In this document: positions 17,775-27,058 of the stretch, piece by piece
Position numbering within the stretch: position 1 is the stretch's first letter
Layout: each line of letters starts with the position of its first letter
Source: Deltaproteobacteria bacterium
GTDB lineage: Bacteria; Myxococcota_A; UBA796; SXON01
Length of the DNA stretch: 57,930 nucleotides
Assembly (NCBI GenBank): GCA_947484175.1
Contig: CANKOI010000014.1
Location: forward strand, 1 to 57,930
Reading direction: 5' to 3'
Position numbers and translations under genes: made by a program
Notes under the pieces: model-generated
Database searches by the model: none
Seen by the model: only the letters and a program-made list of their open reading frames with translations
What the model was told of the DNA's origin: nothing

Positions 17775-17808
17775 GTACCGTGCTACAGTGCCCGCGAGGA
17801 GCGACCGA

Positions 17809-19902
17809 GTGAAGAGCCCCGACAGCACTGCTGCGCTGTTCGGCACCGCCGGGGCCTACGACCCCTCGATCGACACCCGACGCATCCAGAAGGGCCTCCT
17901 CAAACGGATGGTCACGCTGGGATGCGTAGCGATGTTCGCCTTCATGGTGGCGTACGCTCTCGTTGACGTGCGCATCCTGTTCTGGGTGGAGTTCGCCTTC
18001 CTGATCGTGTCGATCGGGCTGTTGTGGTGGCTCGAACGGCCCGGCGTGAACGTGTCGACTCTCACGTTCCTCGAGGCCCTGGGCTGTTTCGTGGTGGTGG
18101 CAGCCAACACGATTGTCCTCGGGGGCTTGGTCGGCTCGGGCGTGTTCGCGGTGTGGATGTTTCCGCCGCCCGTGGCCGCAGCGCTGCTCGTCGATGGCAT
18201 CCGCCGCTACGTGCTGTACGGGCTGACGGTGGTGTACCTAGTCGCCTTCCCGATCATCGACCCGTACCTGACCCTCCATCCCATCGAGAAGATCCCCTCG
18301 CACCTCATCCCCTTCTTCATCATCCTCAACGTGTCGTTCGCCATCCTCGTCGTGGTCGGGAGCTTGGCGTACTACCACGACGCCCTTCGCGCAGAGAAGT
18401 TGGTCGTTGCGGAAGACCAGCAGCGCTACCGGCTCACGCTCGAGCAGATGCCCCTCGCGATCGCCCTGAAGGACAGCGCAGGGCAGTACCGCTTCGTGAA
18501 CCAGGCCTTCGCGAAAACGTTCGACTGCTCTTCCTCTGCGGCGCTGATCGACGAGAACGCGCTGCTCGATGCAGCGGACGCCGCCCATGCTCGAAGCATC
18601 GAAGCCGCGGTAGCCGCGGACGGCATCACGCGGCATGGAGAGGAGGCAGTGGCCCTTCGTGGGGAGCCGCGCACCCTGCGGAGTACCCGCCTGTTGCTGC
18701 ACGACCGCACGGGGGAGCCGTTGCTTTGCTGGGTGAGCGAGGATGTCACGGAGCAGCTGCGCGCGGTGCGGAGCCTCCAGAACGAGCGCTATCTCCAGGC
18801 GCTCGGGACGCTCGCCGGCGGGATCGCGCACGACTTCAACAACCTCCTGATGACGATCCTCGGAAACCTCGAGGTGCTGGGGCTCGAACCGTTGGAGTCT
18901 CCCGCGCAGACGAGGCTGCAGAGCGCACGGCGGGCTGCGGTGCAGGGGCGCGACCTGACTCGCCAGATTCTCACGTTCGCCCAAGGAGGGGAGCCGAGCC
19001 GCAAGCTGACCAGCCTCGGCGGCGTAGTCGAGGAGTCCGCTACCTTCGCGCTCACGGGGACGAATGCTCGTCTGCGTCTCGATCTCGCCAAAGGCCTGCC
19101 GACGGTACGCGTAGACGCCGGCCAGATCTCGCGGGTGATCCACAATCTGGTGCTCAACGCCAGCCAGGCCATGCCCGATGGCGGGGAGGTCGTGGTGAAG
19201 GCGTTCAGGACGGCCGACGAGCCCATCGACGGCCTCGTGGCAGGCCAACGTTACTTGCGGATCGACGTGATCGACGTCGGTGAGGGGATCGCGGCAGAGC
19301 GGCTGCAGTCCGTGTTCGACCCCTTCTACACCACGCGCAACCGGGGCAGCGGGCTCGGGCTCGCGACGAGCCAGTCGATCGTGCGCCAGCACGGGGGCGT
19401 GCTGCGCCTCCAGTCGCGCCTCGGAGCCGGCACGTGCGCCTCCGTGTACCTGCCCGTGAGCGTCGAGAAGCGGGCGCGTGCCACACCAACCGCGCACGCC
19501 AGCCGAACAACCGCTTCTCGCCGGCTCTTGGTCATGGACGACGACCCGGCGGTGCTGAGCACCCTTTGCGAAATGCTCCTGGCGCTGGGGCATGAAACGA
19601 CCGCCTGCGAGAACGGTGAGAGCGCCTTCGCGGTGTACGCCGAGGCGATGAAGCGCGGCCGCCCGTTCCACGGGGCCTTTCTCGACCTCACGGTACGCGG
19701 TGGCCTGGGGGGGGCCGACCTGGCCCCGCGCCTGCTCGCCCTGCACCCCGACGCGTGCCTCGTGGTGGCGTCGGGCTACGCCGACCAGTCGGGGCGCGAG
19801 CACCTTCAACGGCTCGGCTTCAGGGGGGTACTCGCCAAGCCCTTCACGCTGGCGGAGATTCGGGCCCTACTCGAAGAACTGTTCGGCGCTGCGAAGTCAT
19901 AG
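17809..19902 (+). CDS. Hybrid sensor histidine kinase with C-terminal receiver domain
   Basis: This 697-aa membrane sensor has five to six hydrophobic helices in the first 190 residues, a PAS-like domain (about 200-315), and a HisKA domain with GTLAGGIAHDFNN (His341), the pattern of PAS-linked kinases of the NtrB type. The ATPase domain has HNLVLNASQAMPDGG (N box), DVGEGI (G1) and GSGLGLATS (G2). The C-terminal receiver has MDDDP and phospho-acceptor Asp626 in FLDLTV. No response regulator lies beside it, so the output partner is unknown. The start is GTG 17809, with GAGGAG upstream. The stop overlaps the convergent gene by 6 bp. Confidence 0.9.
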   Translation: MKSPDSTAALFGTAGAYDPSIDTRRIQKGLLKRMVTLGCVAMFAFMVAYALVDVRILFWVEFAFLIVSIGLLWWLERPGVNVSTLTFLEALGCFVVVAANTIVLGGLVGSGVFAVWMFPPPVAAALLVDGIRRYVLYGLTVVYLVAFPIIDPYLTLHPIEKIPSHLIPFFIILNVSFAILVVVGSLAYYHDALRAEKLVVAEDQQRYRLTLEQMPLAIALKDSAGQYRFVNQAFAKTFDCSSSAALIDENALLDAADAAHARSIEAAVAADGITRHGEEAVALRGEPRTLRSTRLLLHDRTGEPLLCWVSEDVTEQLRAVRSLQNERYLQALGTLAGGIAHDFNNLLMTILGNLEVLGLEPLESPAQTRLQSARRAAVQGRDLTRQILTFAQGGEPSRKLTSLGGVVEESATFALTGTNARLRLDLAKGLPTVRVDAGQISRVIHNLVLNASQAMPDGGEVVVKAFRTADEPIDGLVAGQRYLRIDVIDVGEGIAAERLQSVFDPFYTTRNRGSGLGLATSQSIVRQHGGVLRLQSRLGAGTCASVYLPVSVEKRARATPTAHASRTTASRRLLVMDDDPAVLSTLCEMLLALGHETTACENGESAFAVYAEAMKRGRPFHGAFLDLTVRGGLGGADLAPRLLALHPDACLVVASGYADQSGREHLQRLGFRGVLAKPFTLAEIRALLEELFGAAKS

Positions 19903-20889
19903 GGCGCGAGGGCGCCTCAAGAGCGGGTCGACGGCGAAGAGCGCGAGGGCGCCCAGCAGCACCCCCAGCCAGAGCGTTGCCCCGCGGATCAGCATCGAGG
20001 TGGCCGCCACTTCGCCCTGCGGAAGCCCGAGAAGTGTCACGGGGAGGGTGGCCAGCATGCCGTCGGCGACCCCGAGGCCGCCCGGCGAGAGGCCCCCAGC
20101 GGCCGTGGCGAATGCGTACAGAAAGGTGCAGGCATCGAGGCTCACGTCGTGGCCGAAGCCGAGCCAGAGGAGCTGGTAGCCCCAACACTCGGCGCCCCAG
20201 GCCACGATGCTCATCACCAGAGTCACCAAGAGCGGCCAGGGGGCGAGACACAGCCGCATCGAGCGGTAGAGCTCTTCGAGTTTGTCGGCGAAGCGGCGGA
20301 GGGGGCCCATGCGCCCGAATGCGCGCAGGATCGTGAGGCTCAGTCCCTCGTGCATGAGGACCCCCACGCTCGCGAACGAGAGCGCGATGGTCCCGTACAC
20401 GAAGGCCGCGCTGTCGCCTGCGAACTTGCTCACGGAAACCGCCGCGAGAATCAGGGCGGCCATGCCATCGGTGAGGCGCTCGGTGACGAGCGCAGGAATG
20501 GTTGTGGCCATCGCCGCGCCGGTCCGCTCGCGCACCAACCACGGCTTCAACAACTCGCCGGCCTTGCCCGGACTGATGACCATCGCCAGGCCGGCGACGA
20601 AGATGAGCGCGCTCTCCCCGACGGGCAACCGTACGCCGAGCCGGCGCAACAACCAGTGCCACTTGAGCCAGCGGAGCAGGTAATTCCCCACGAGCGTGAG
20701 CCCGATCGCCACTCCGAACCACCGCCATCGGAAGCGGCCAAGCGCCTCCTGCACCTCGTCGATGCCGACGTACAACGACCACCCAATCCAGCCGAGGGCC
20801 GCCGCCGCGACCGCCCACGCCAACCACCGGCGGAAGCGGACGGTGAGCGACTGGGCGGATTCTGGCTCGGCGGGCAGCGAGGCGCTCAC
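19897..20889 (-). CDS. Lysylphosphatidylglycerol synthase/flippase-like integral membrane protein (UPF0104)
   Basis: This 330-aa protein has about eight hydrophobic helices and resembles the MprF/AglD flippase-like family. It has the conserved GLAMVISPGKAGELLKPWLV segment and an ERLTDG loop, and ends with GGLSPGGLGVADGM. Family members move lipid-linked molecules or are uncharacterised. It starts at GTG 20889, which overlaps the stop of the upstream gene (GTGA), so it is translationally coupled to the hydrolase-like lipoprotein. No catalytic GNAT-type domain is attached. Confidence 0.85.
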   Translation of the reverse strand: MSASLPAEPESAQSLTVRFRRWLAWAVAAAALGWIGWSLYVGIDEVQEALGRFRWRWFGVAIGLTLVGNYLLRWLKWHWLLRRLGVRLPVGESALIFVAGLAMVISPGKAGELLKPWLVRERTGAAMATTIPALVTERLTDGMAALILAAVSVSKFAGDSAAFVYGTIALSFASVGVLMHEGLSLTILRAFGRMGPLRRFADKLEELYRSMRLCLAPWPLLVTLVMSIVAWGAECWGYQLLWLGFGHDVSLDACTFLYAFATAAGGLSPGGLGVADGMLATLPVTLLGLPQGEVAATSMLIRGATLWLGVLLGALALFAVDPLLRRPRAL

Positions 20890-21752
20890 CGCGAACCCAT
20901 CACCGTGAGCGGGCACGGGTTGGAATCGGCGAGGTCGGGGAAGGTGGCCCGGAACCGCGCCCAGGTGCCCACCGACGACGTCACGCAAGTGTCCACCCAA
21001 CCGTCGAGTGCGTACTGCACCACGCGCCGAACGTCCGTACGGCTCTCGGCGGAGCTGCCGTCGGCCTCCACCTCCGACTCGTAGGGCGCGTCCGTCCCGT
21101 CGTAGTGCGTGAGGCCGTCGATGGTGACGACGGCGTTCTCGACGTTGAACCGCGCAGCGCCCTCCTCCACCTCGGTGGTGGTCACCTTGCCGTCGGTCGT
21201 GCCGATCAGACTGATGACGGAGCCTTCGGCTCGGTCTTCCACACGCGTCTCGCCGTCGGGGGCGCTAGCGAGGAGCGCGAGCCCGTTGATCGTTTCGTCA
21301 CCGGCCCACTGCCGAGCGGCCATCGCCCCGCCGAGGCCGTGCCCGGCCACTCCGACAGGCGCGCTCGCCACCACGTCACCAGCCTCGCGTGCGGCGGCGA
21401 GCGCCCGCGCTCCCGCGGTGGGATCGAGGTCGGCGAGGTCGAGCCCGTGGTGGGGAACGAGCACGGTGGCGCCGCGCGAAGCGAGGTGCGCCGCCAGCCA
21501 GTCGTAGCGCTCGGGCACCACGCCATCCTCCTGCAGAACGACGATGGTGGCGGCCGCCGTGCCCACATCTGCATCGGCGCCGTCGGCATCGACGGGCGAG
21601 TACAGGTCGGTCGGAGGGTCGCCGTAGAGCACGGTCTGCAGGGCCACGCCCCAAGGGCCGTCAGCGCCGGCGAGGCCGGTGCGTGCGGCGTCGTAGGCCA
21701 GCGGCGCGGAGGACTCGGATTCGGCGCAGGCGAGGAGGAGCGCAAGGAGCAT
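20886..21752 (-). CDS. Alpha/beta-hydrolase-like lipoprotein lacking the nucleophile Ser
   Basis: This 288-aa lipoprotein (very short signal, MLLALLLAC) has the chlorophyllase/PET-hydrolase-like fold: strand VVLQEDGVVPE, then LAAHLASRGATVLVPHHGLDL. Its elbow reads GVAGHGLGGAMAARQW. The Ser of G-H-S-x-G is Gly (GGC, one base from AGC), so the protein is probably catalytically dead or uses another residue. A His is present in GLTHYDGTD. The first gene of a small unit, it overlaps the flippase-like gene by GTGA. An SNP or read error at this codon would restore the motif. Confidence 0.65.
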   Translation of the reverse strand: MLLALLLACAESESSAPLAYDAARTGLAGADGPWGVALQTVLYGDPPTDLYSPVDADGADADVGTAAATIVVLQEDGVVPERYDWLAAHLASRGATVLVPHHGLDLADLDPTAGARALAAAREAGDVVASAPVGVAGHGLGGAMAARQWAGDETINGLALLASAPDGETRVEDRAEGSVISLIGTTDGKVTTTEVEEGAARFNVENAVVTIDGLTHYDGTDAPYESEVEADGSSAESRTDVRRVVQYALDGWVDTCVTSSVGTWARFRATFPDLADSNPCPLTVMGSR

Positions 21753-21761
21753 CGCCGTGTC

Positions 21762-22664
21762 CTAACGCCGCCGAGCCGCATCGTACTGTCCGAGCAGCTC
21801 TCCCAAGGCTCCTCGAACGTCGGCCCCGACCACGGAGGGCAGGGCCCGAAGGAGATGCAGGGCATCCGGAACGGCCGCGGGCTCTCCCGCGCGCAGGCGC
21901 TCGAGGTGTTCGTCGCGAGTGCGCAGGTAGGCGGCGCGCAGCCGACGGGGGTGGCTGTGGAGGACGGGAGCAGCAGGTACGTAGCCCACGCGGTGCCGCC
22001 GCCCCCAGTGCCAGTCCTCGGCGGTGGGCACAGGGTCGAAGGGGTCGGCGAGCAGCGCGCTGCGCCGGTAGAGCGCGCACACGTTGTCGAGCATCGGCGA
22101 GTCCACGACGGTGGTTCCGGGCGGAGTCCAAGCACGGAGCCGCGCGCGAGTAGCCGCGCTCGCGGTGGGCCAGGGGATCTGCCGCGCTACCACGGCATCG
22201 TAGCCCCCGGCTTCCAAGGCCTCTACCAGGGTGCGCACCATGCCGCCGCCCAGCACTCGCGCGTCGTCGACGGAGAAGAGGATCCACGGGTGGCGGGCGA
22301 GGTCCACGCCGCGTTGTCGGGTAGCGCCATGCCCCTCCCAGGGCACCTGCACCCCATCCGTGTAGCCCCCGTTGGCGAGCACGATCACCTCCACCTCGAT
22401 GTCCTGGGCGGCGAGGGCATCGAGGCCGAGGGGGCGGTGGCGGTGGGCCGGAATCACCGCGCTCACGGCGAGGCCGCTGCCCCCCCTCCCCGCGGGCGGA
22501 AGCATCCACGCGAGGTCGGGATCGTCGACGCCGTGGCACAGCGGCACGATCTCGTCGAGGGGAACGCGGGCGCCGCTCGTACCGGCAAGCTGCACCGGCA
22601 CATCGGCCCGCAGCGCGGCTTCCAGCTCGCGCAGGCCGGTGCGATCGAGCGAGTGCAGACGCAT
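21762..22664 (-). CDS. Family 2-like glycosyltransferase
   Basis: This 300-aa protein has a GT-A fold. AVSAVIPAHRHRPLGLDAL is the N-terminal nucleotide-binding strand, VEVIVLANGGY follows, and ILFSVDDARVLGGGMV holds the metal-binding D-D (S-x-D-D-A). Residues such as AEDWHWGRRH near the C-terminus recall the acceptor/base region. It probably transfers a sugar to a surface polymer or protein. ATG 22664 is 4 nt after TAGAAT, with no Shine-Dalgarno sequence. It lies 9 bp upstream of the hydrolase-like lipoprotein gene and could share its transcript. Confidence 0.8.
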   Translation of the reverse strand: MRLHSLDRTGLRELEAALRADVPVQLAGTSGARVPLDEIVPLCHGVDDPDLAWMLPPAGRGGSGLAVSAVIPAHRHRPLGLDALAAQDIEVEVIVLANGGYTDGVQVPWEGHGATRQRGVDLARHPWILFSVDDARVLGGGMVRTLVEALEAGGYDAVVARQIPWPTASAATRARLRAWTPPGTTVVDSPMLDNVCALYRRSALLADPFDPVPTAEDWHWGRRHRVGYVPAAPVLHSHPRRLRAAYLRTRDEHLERLRAGEPAAVPDALHLLRALPSVVGADVRGALGELLGQYDAARRR

Positions 22665-22689
22665 GGGGGATTCTAGCGCGCGCAGCCCC

Positions 22690-24222
22690 TCAGCGGTTGT
22701 CGCCGCCCCCGCGGCGCCACACGCCCGGCCGAACTTCTTCGGAGTCGGGGTGGCGCGGGGCGGGCGCGCGGCCCCAAGCCGGCTGCGCCGGCTTGGGCGC
22801 GCTCGCGGGCGCTTCGCTCGGGCCGGAGGTGGCCACGAGGCGGTCCGGACCGCGCTCGTTGCTGCGCGGGCGGTCGAACCGACCGCCCCCGTCGTTACGC
22901 GGCCCGTCGTTCCGGGGCCGGTCGTTGCGCCAACCGCCACCGCCGCCGCCGCCACCGCCGCGGGGCGCCGCGTTGGGTGCCGCGTGCCCCCCACGACCGT
23001 CGGCCTTCGCGCGGGCCCGCGCCCGCTCGTCGGCCTTCCGCCCGCGAATCTCCGCGATGCGCTGCCCGATCGGGATTTCGAGGGCTTCCTGGGGCCGGGT
23101 GCCGTAGTCGAAGTCGGGAACGGTGCGGCGCTCGATTTTCTTGCCGATTGCCCGCTCAATCGCGCGCAGGTCGTCTTCCTCCTCCGCGGAAACGAAGGTG
23201 AAGGCCTCGCCGATCGCGTCGGCCCGCGCGGTGCGGCCCACGCGGTGGATGTAGTCGTCGGGCATGTGGGGAACGTCGAAGTTCACCACGTGCTCCAGCG
23301 CCTCAACGTCGATGCCGCGGGCCACGATGTCCGTGGCACAGAGCACACGGATCTTGCCGGACTTGAAGTCGGCGAGCGCCTGCGTGCGCTGGCCCTGGCT
23401 GCGGTTGCCGTGGATGCGGGCGTTGGGGATGCCCTGCTTGTCGAGGTACTCGGACAGGCGATTGGTGCGGTGCTTGGTGCGTGCGAACACGATCACGTTG
23501 CCGATCTCGTCGCGGCGGAGGAGCGTGGCGAGCAGGGCCGCCTTGGCGGGACCCGGCACGGGGAACAGCACTTGCGTGATGCCCTTCGCGGGGGCGGCCT
23601 GCCGCTCCACGTTGATGGCCACGGCGTTCCGCAGCATCTCGCGGCTGAGCGTGCGAACCTCTTGCGGCATGGTGGCCGAGAAGAACATCGTCTGGCGGTC
23701 CTTCGGCAACCGCGAAAGCACCCGGCGCACGTCGGGGAGGAACCCCATGTCGAGCATGCGGTCGGCCTCATCGAGCACGAGGTAGTCGATGCGATCGAGG
23801 TTCACGCCTGGGTGGGAGAGATGGTCGAGCAGGCGGCCCGGCGTGGCGATGATCACCGGCACCCCGCGACGGAGCGCTTCGGTCTGGGGGCCCATGCCCA
23901 CGCCGCCGAAAATCGCGGCGGCGCCGACGTTGGCGTACTTGGAGAAGTCGTTGCAGGCCTCGAGGATCTGCGCGGCCAGCTCGCGTGTCGGGGTGAGCAC
24001 GAGCACCCGCGTTCCGGGGCGGGGCTCTTGAAGGAGGCGGTGGAGGATGGGGAGCACGAAAGCGGCGGTCTTGCCGCTGCCGGTCATGGCGGCGGCCATC
24101 ACGTCGCGGCCATCACGGGCAGCGGGGATGGATTCGGCCTGGATCGGGGTGGGCGTGGTGTAGCCCAAGTCTTCCACCGCACGCACGAGGCGCGCGTCGA
24201 GACCAAGTTCACTGAATTTCAC
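22690..24222 (-). CDS. rhlE: DEAD-box RNA helicase, RhlE type
   Basis: This 510-aa ATP-dependent RNA helicase carries the full motif set: Q motif region PTPIQAESIP, AAMTGSGKT (I), PTRELAAQ (Ia), GG, TPGRLLD (Ib), VLDEADRMLDMGF (II), FSATMP (III), VFARTK (IV), ATDIVARGID (V) and HRVGRTARAD (VI). The C-terminal 130 residues are a basic, Gly/Arg/Asn-rich tail that probably binds RNA. It may act in ribosome assembly or mRNA decay. The start is GTG 24222, with AGGA upstream. An in-frame ATG at 24252 is less likely. Confidence 0.93.
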   Translation of the reverse strand: MKFSELGLDARLVRAVEDLGYTTPTPIQAESIPAARDGRDVMAAAMTGSGKTAAFVLPILHRLLQEPRPGTRVLVLTPTRELAAQILEACNDFSKYANVGAAAIFGGVGMGPQTEALRRGVPVIIATPGRLLDHLSHPGVNLDRIDYLVLDEADRMLDMGFLPDVRRVLSRLPKDRQTMFFSATMPQEVRTLSREMLRNAVAINVERQAAPAKGITQVLFPVPGPAKAALLATLLRRDEIGNVIVFARTKHRTNRLSEYLDKQGIPNARIHGNRSQGQRTQALADFKSGKIRVLCATDIVARGIDVEALEHVVNFDVPHMPDDYIHRVGRTARADAIGEAFTFVSAEEEDDLRAIERAIGKKIERRTVPDFDYGTRPQEALEIPIGQRIAEIRGRKADERARARAKADGRGGHAAPNAAPRGGGGGGGGGWRNDRPRNDGPRNDGGGRFDRPRSNERGPDRLVATSGPSEAPASAPKPAQPAWGRAPAPRHPDSEEVRPGVWRRGGGDNR

Positions 24223-24416
24223 GAATGTCCTGTTTGCTCGGTGCAACGGCATGGTGAGCCCGGTTGCGCCGGTGTCTGTCGATGGAGGCGGCCCGCGGGT
24301 TCGCGGATGCCCGGGGGGCGCGGCTCTGGCACCCCCACGGGCGGTAAGGTACGCACGGAAGTTGCGGTGTCAAGGGTTGGGGTGGCCCCCCGCTCCACCC
24401 CGTGTCACGCTGCCCC

Positions 24417-25937
24417 ATGCTCCTCCTCCTCCTCGCCTGCATCGAACCGACGGGAACCGGCTTCGCCGCCGACCCCGCCGACAGCGGAACCCCCGACACC
24501 GGCGACACCGCTGAGCTACCCGCCACCCTCTACGACGACGACGCCATCGCCGTGATCGAGAAGGCCGTGCGTAGCGATCTGCGGGGGAGCAACGCCTCCG
24601 GGGTGCAGATCGCGGTGTGGTACGACGGGCAACTCGTGTACACGCTGGAGAGCGGCACGCGGCACCCCGACACCGACGAGACGATCGCCGCCGACACCCT
24701 CTTCCAGATTGGCAGCGACACCAAAAAGATGACCGCCCTCGCCGCCCTCCAACAGGTCGAGGCCGGCACCCTCGCGCTCGACAGCACCGTGGCGTCCGTG
24801 CTCCCCAAGGTGGTGCTCGCCGCCTCGCCCGACTGGGCCAAGGCGGCCACCCTCCACGATCTGCTCTCCCACCAGGGCGGCCTCTTCGACTACACCCCGT
24901 GGAACGACGACCCCGCCGACTCGCAGTTGCGCGCGGTGGCCGAGGGACTCTTCGCCGAGAACGAGTGGGCGATGAATGAACCGGGCGCCTTTTGGAACTA
25001 CAGCAACCCCAACTTCTCCATCGCCGGCCTGATGACGGAGGCCGCCGCCGGTTCGATGTGGCCCGACGTGCTCCACGACGACGTTTTCGTGCCCTTGGGA
25101 CTCAGCAATACCTTCGCCCGCAAGTCGGAGGTCGAGGACCGCGGAAACTACGCGACGGGCTGGGGCTACACCCTGGTCGACGCCGACCCATGGAACGTGT
25201 TCGACTCGCCCCGCTACACCGAGGGCACCGTCGAGATGGATGTCGTGATGGACAACGCCTTCACAAGGCCGGCCGGCATGGTCTGGAGCACCGCCTCCGA
25301 CATGGCGCGCTTCCACGCCTTCTTCATCGACGGCGACAGCGCCGTGCTCAGCCATGCGCTCCGCACCGAGATGACCACGATGCAGACACGGCTCTACCCG
25401 GCCTGGGACGCGCAGGGCTACGGTTACGGCTGGACGGTGGTGGAGGGCGTGTCGTTGCCCGACTACTACGACATCCCGATGTGGGTACACGGGGGAAACA
25501 CGCTCAGCTTCACCTCGGCCAGCTACGTGCTGCCCGAGCAGCGACTGTCGGTCTCGATCCTGAGCAACGGCTACGGCGACGACTTCACCCGCACTGTCGT
25601 GGCGCTGCTCGCCGAGTCGGGTGTTTTGCCCGAATCCACGAGGAATCCCGGCGCTCCCACCGCAGAGACCGACGCGGAGCGCCTCGAAGGCACCTACCTA
25701 GAACCCATCCTCGGGCGCATCGTGGTGGGGTGGGACGGCTCCGACCTGACGGTAGAGATGCCCGATGCTGACGAGGCTGGAGTGAGCCACGGAGCGAGCC
25801 TCGCCTTCGCCGGCCTCACCGACGTGTACACGCTAACCGTGGCCGGTTCGAGCCAAGCCTTCGTGTTCACGCCCGCCGAGAGCGGCGAGTACCGCTGGAT
25901 GGCGAGTCGCGGTTTTGTGGGCACGCGCACCCCGTAG
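24417..25937 (+). CDS. Class C beta-lactamase-fold serine hydrolase lipoprotein
   Basis: This 506-aa lipoprotein (MLLLLLAC, followed by a Thr/Asp linker) has the penicillin-binding/beta-lactamase fold: SDTKK (S-x-x-K), WNYSNPNF (Y-x-N) and WVHGGNT (third-box HGG). It also has HDLLSHQGGL, common in esterase and D-aminopeptidase relatives. A C-terminal 100-residue beta domain follows. It may act as an esterase or peptidase on the cell surface and is not necessarily involved in resistance. ATG 24417 is preferred over GTG 24402 because it starts the signal peptide. No Shine-Dalgarno sequence is visible. Confidence 0.85.
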   Translation: MLLLLLACIEPTGTGFAADPADSGTPDTGDTAELPATLYDDDAIAVIEKAVRSDLRGSNASGVQIAVWYDGQLVYTLESGTRHPDTDETIAADTLFQIGSDTKKMTALAALQQVEAGTLALDSTVASVLPKVVLAASPDWAKAATLHDLLSHQGGLFDYTPWNDDPADSQLRAVAEGLFAENEWAMNEPGAFWNYSNPNFSIAGLMTEAAAGSMWPDVLHDDVFVPLGLSNTFARKSEVEDRGNYATGWGYTLVDADPWNVFDSPRYTEGTVEMDVVMDNAFTRPAGMVWSTASDMARFHAFFIDGDSAVLSHALRTEMTTMQTRLYPAWDAQGYGYGWTVVEGVSLPDYYDIPMWVHGGNTLSFTSASYVLPEQRLSVSILSNGYGDDFTRTVVALLAESGVLPESTRNPGAPTAETDAERLEGTYLEPILGRIVVGWDGSDLTVEMPDADEAGVSHGASLAFAGLTDVYTLTVAGSSQAFVFTPAESGEYRWMASRGFVGTRTP

Positions 25938-25999
25938 GCGGCGCGCAGGCAATCGGCACCGAGCGTCCGAGCCGTCACCGGCCAGTCTCCACCCGCGGC

Positions 26000-26923
26000 C
26001 TACCCACACCCGGTAAAAAACAAGCTGGGCTTCGAGCCTTCGCCAACCTGCCAAAAACCACCCTGAAGCGGGTCGTACGCCACCGCTTCGCCTTGTAGCT
26101 CCACAGCGAACGGGACGGCGCGGGGAACACCCGGCACACGCGGGTCGGTGACGTCGACTTCGTAGAGGTGAAGGTACGTGCGCAGCAAAAGCGTTGTCCC
26201 ATCCGTCGACAGGTCCACCGCCGTGGCGCGCGCCGTGAGGTCTTCACCCTCCCCGCCTGTGGGGACGTCGCCGAGCCATTCCAGCACCGTGGCGTCGTCT
26301 TGAAGCTGGAACAGTCCCGCTGTGGCATCGGTGCGTTTGGTCACGATGAGCGAGGTGCCGTCCGGGAAGAGTGCCAGCCCCTCGGCATCTTCGGGGTCGC
26401 CCGGGTAGGTGAACGACCGGACCTCGGGGAGCGCCGTGTACTCGGCAGCGCCGTCGAGTTGCGGCTCCTCGACGATGAGCACACTGTGGTCCCAGGAGGC
26501 GGTGCCGATTTCCCCGACCGCGAGGCACCAGCCGACGTCGCATGGTCCGATTGCGACATCCTCCCAGTCGTTGTTCGTCACTCCTTCCAGATGGAGCGTC
26601 GCCACCGTAGCGCCCGTGCTGTCGAGGGCGTAGAGGTCCGCGGCGCCCCCGGAGTCCTCGTGAGTCCAGAGGATGCCCGGATTTTGGCGACTCACGGCGA
26701 GACCGGAGATCTCGTCGAGCGCGCCGTCCTGCACGGGGCCGAGAACCACCGCGGAAACGTACGTGGCGCAGGGGCCGGTGAGAGGCTCCGCGGCGGTGTC
26801 TGGGGCGGTGTCCGCGGCGGTGTCCGTGGCGGAGCCGGGGACAGGCCCCTCCGAGCCCGCCGAGTCGGTCGGCGTGCGGCTGGAGCCAGAGGCGGCGACG
26901 CAGGCAACGACGAGCAGGACCAC
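26000..26923 (-). CDS. Beta-propeller-like lipoprotein of unknown function
   Basis: I do not recognise a specific family. The 307-aa protein has a lipobox signal (VVLLVVAC), a Thr/Asp/Ala linker, and a repeated pattern of short beta strands with LYALDSTGATVATLHLEGVTN, VEDVAIGP-like and EGLALFPDGTSLIVTKR segments, typical of WD40/SdiA-like propellers and esterase-like phytase-type proteins. The Asp-Trp-Glu-Asp stretch in NNDWEDVAIG recurs in that group. The start is uncertain: GTG 26923 begins the signal, whereas ATG 27022 would add 33 residues. The region to gap is 135 bp and divergent. Confidence 0.6.
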   Translation of the reverse strand: MVLLVVACVAASGSSRTPTDSAGSEGPVPGSATDTAADTAPDTAAEPLTGPCATYVSAVVLGPVQDGALDEISGLAVSRQNPGILWTHEDSGGAADLYALDSTGATVATLHLEGVTNNDWEDVAIGPCDVGWCLAVGEIGTASWDHSVLIVEEPQLDGAAEYTALPEVRSFTYPGDPEDAEGLALFPDGTSLIVTKRTDATAGLFQLQDDATVLEWLGDVPTGGEGEDLTARATAVDLSTDGTTLLLRTYLHLYEVDVTDPRVPGVPRAVPFAVELQGEAVAYDPLQGGFWQVGEGSKPSLFFTGCG

Positions 26924-27058
26924 CTTGCCCTGTACCTCACGCGACCCCGTGAAGCGATGGCCCTTTGGGGAACGCAGCCCGGACTCTTCGATCACCTTGG
27001 CGCCGCGCCGCCCCTTCGCCATTCATGTTAGCCGGCCCCCCACTACGGGACCTTGACC

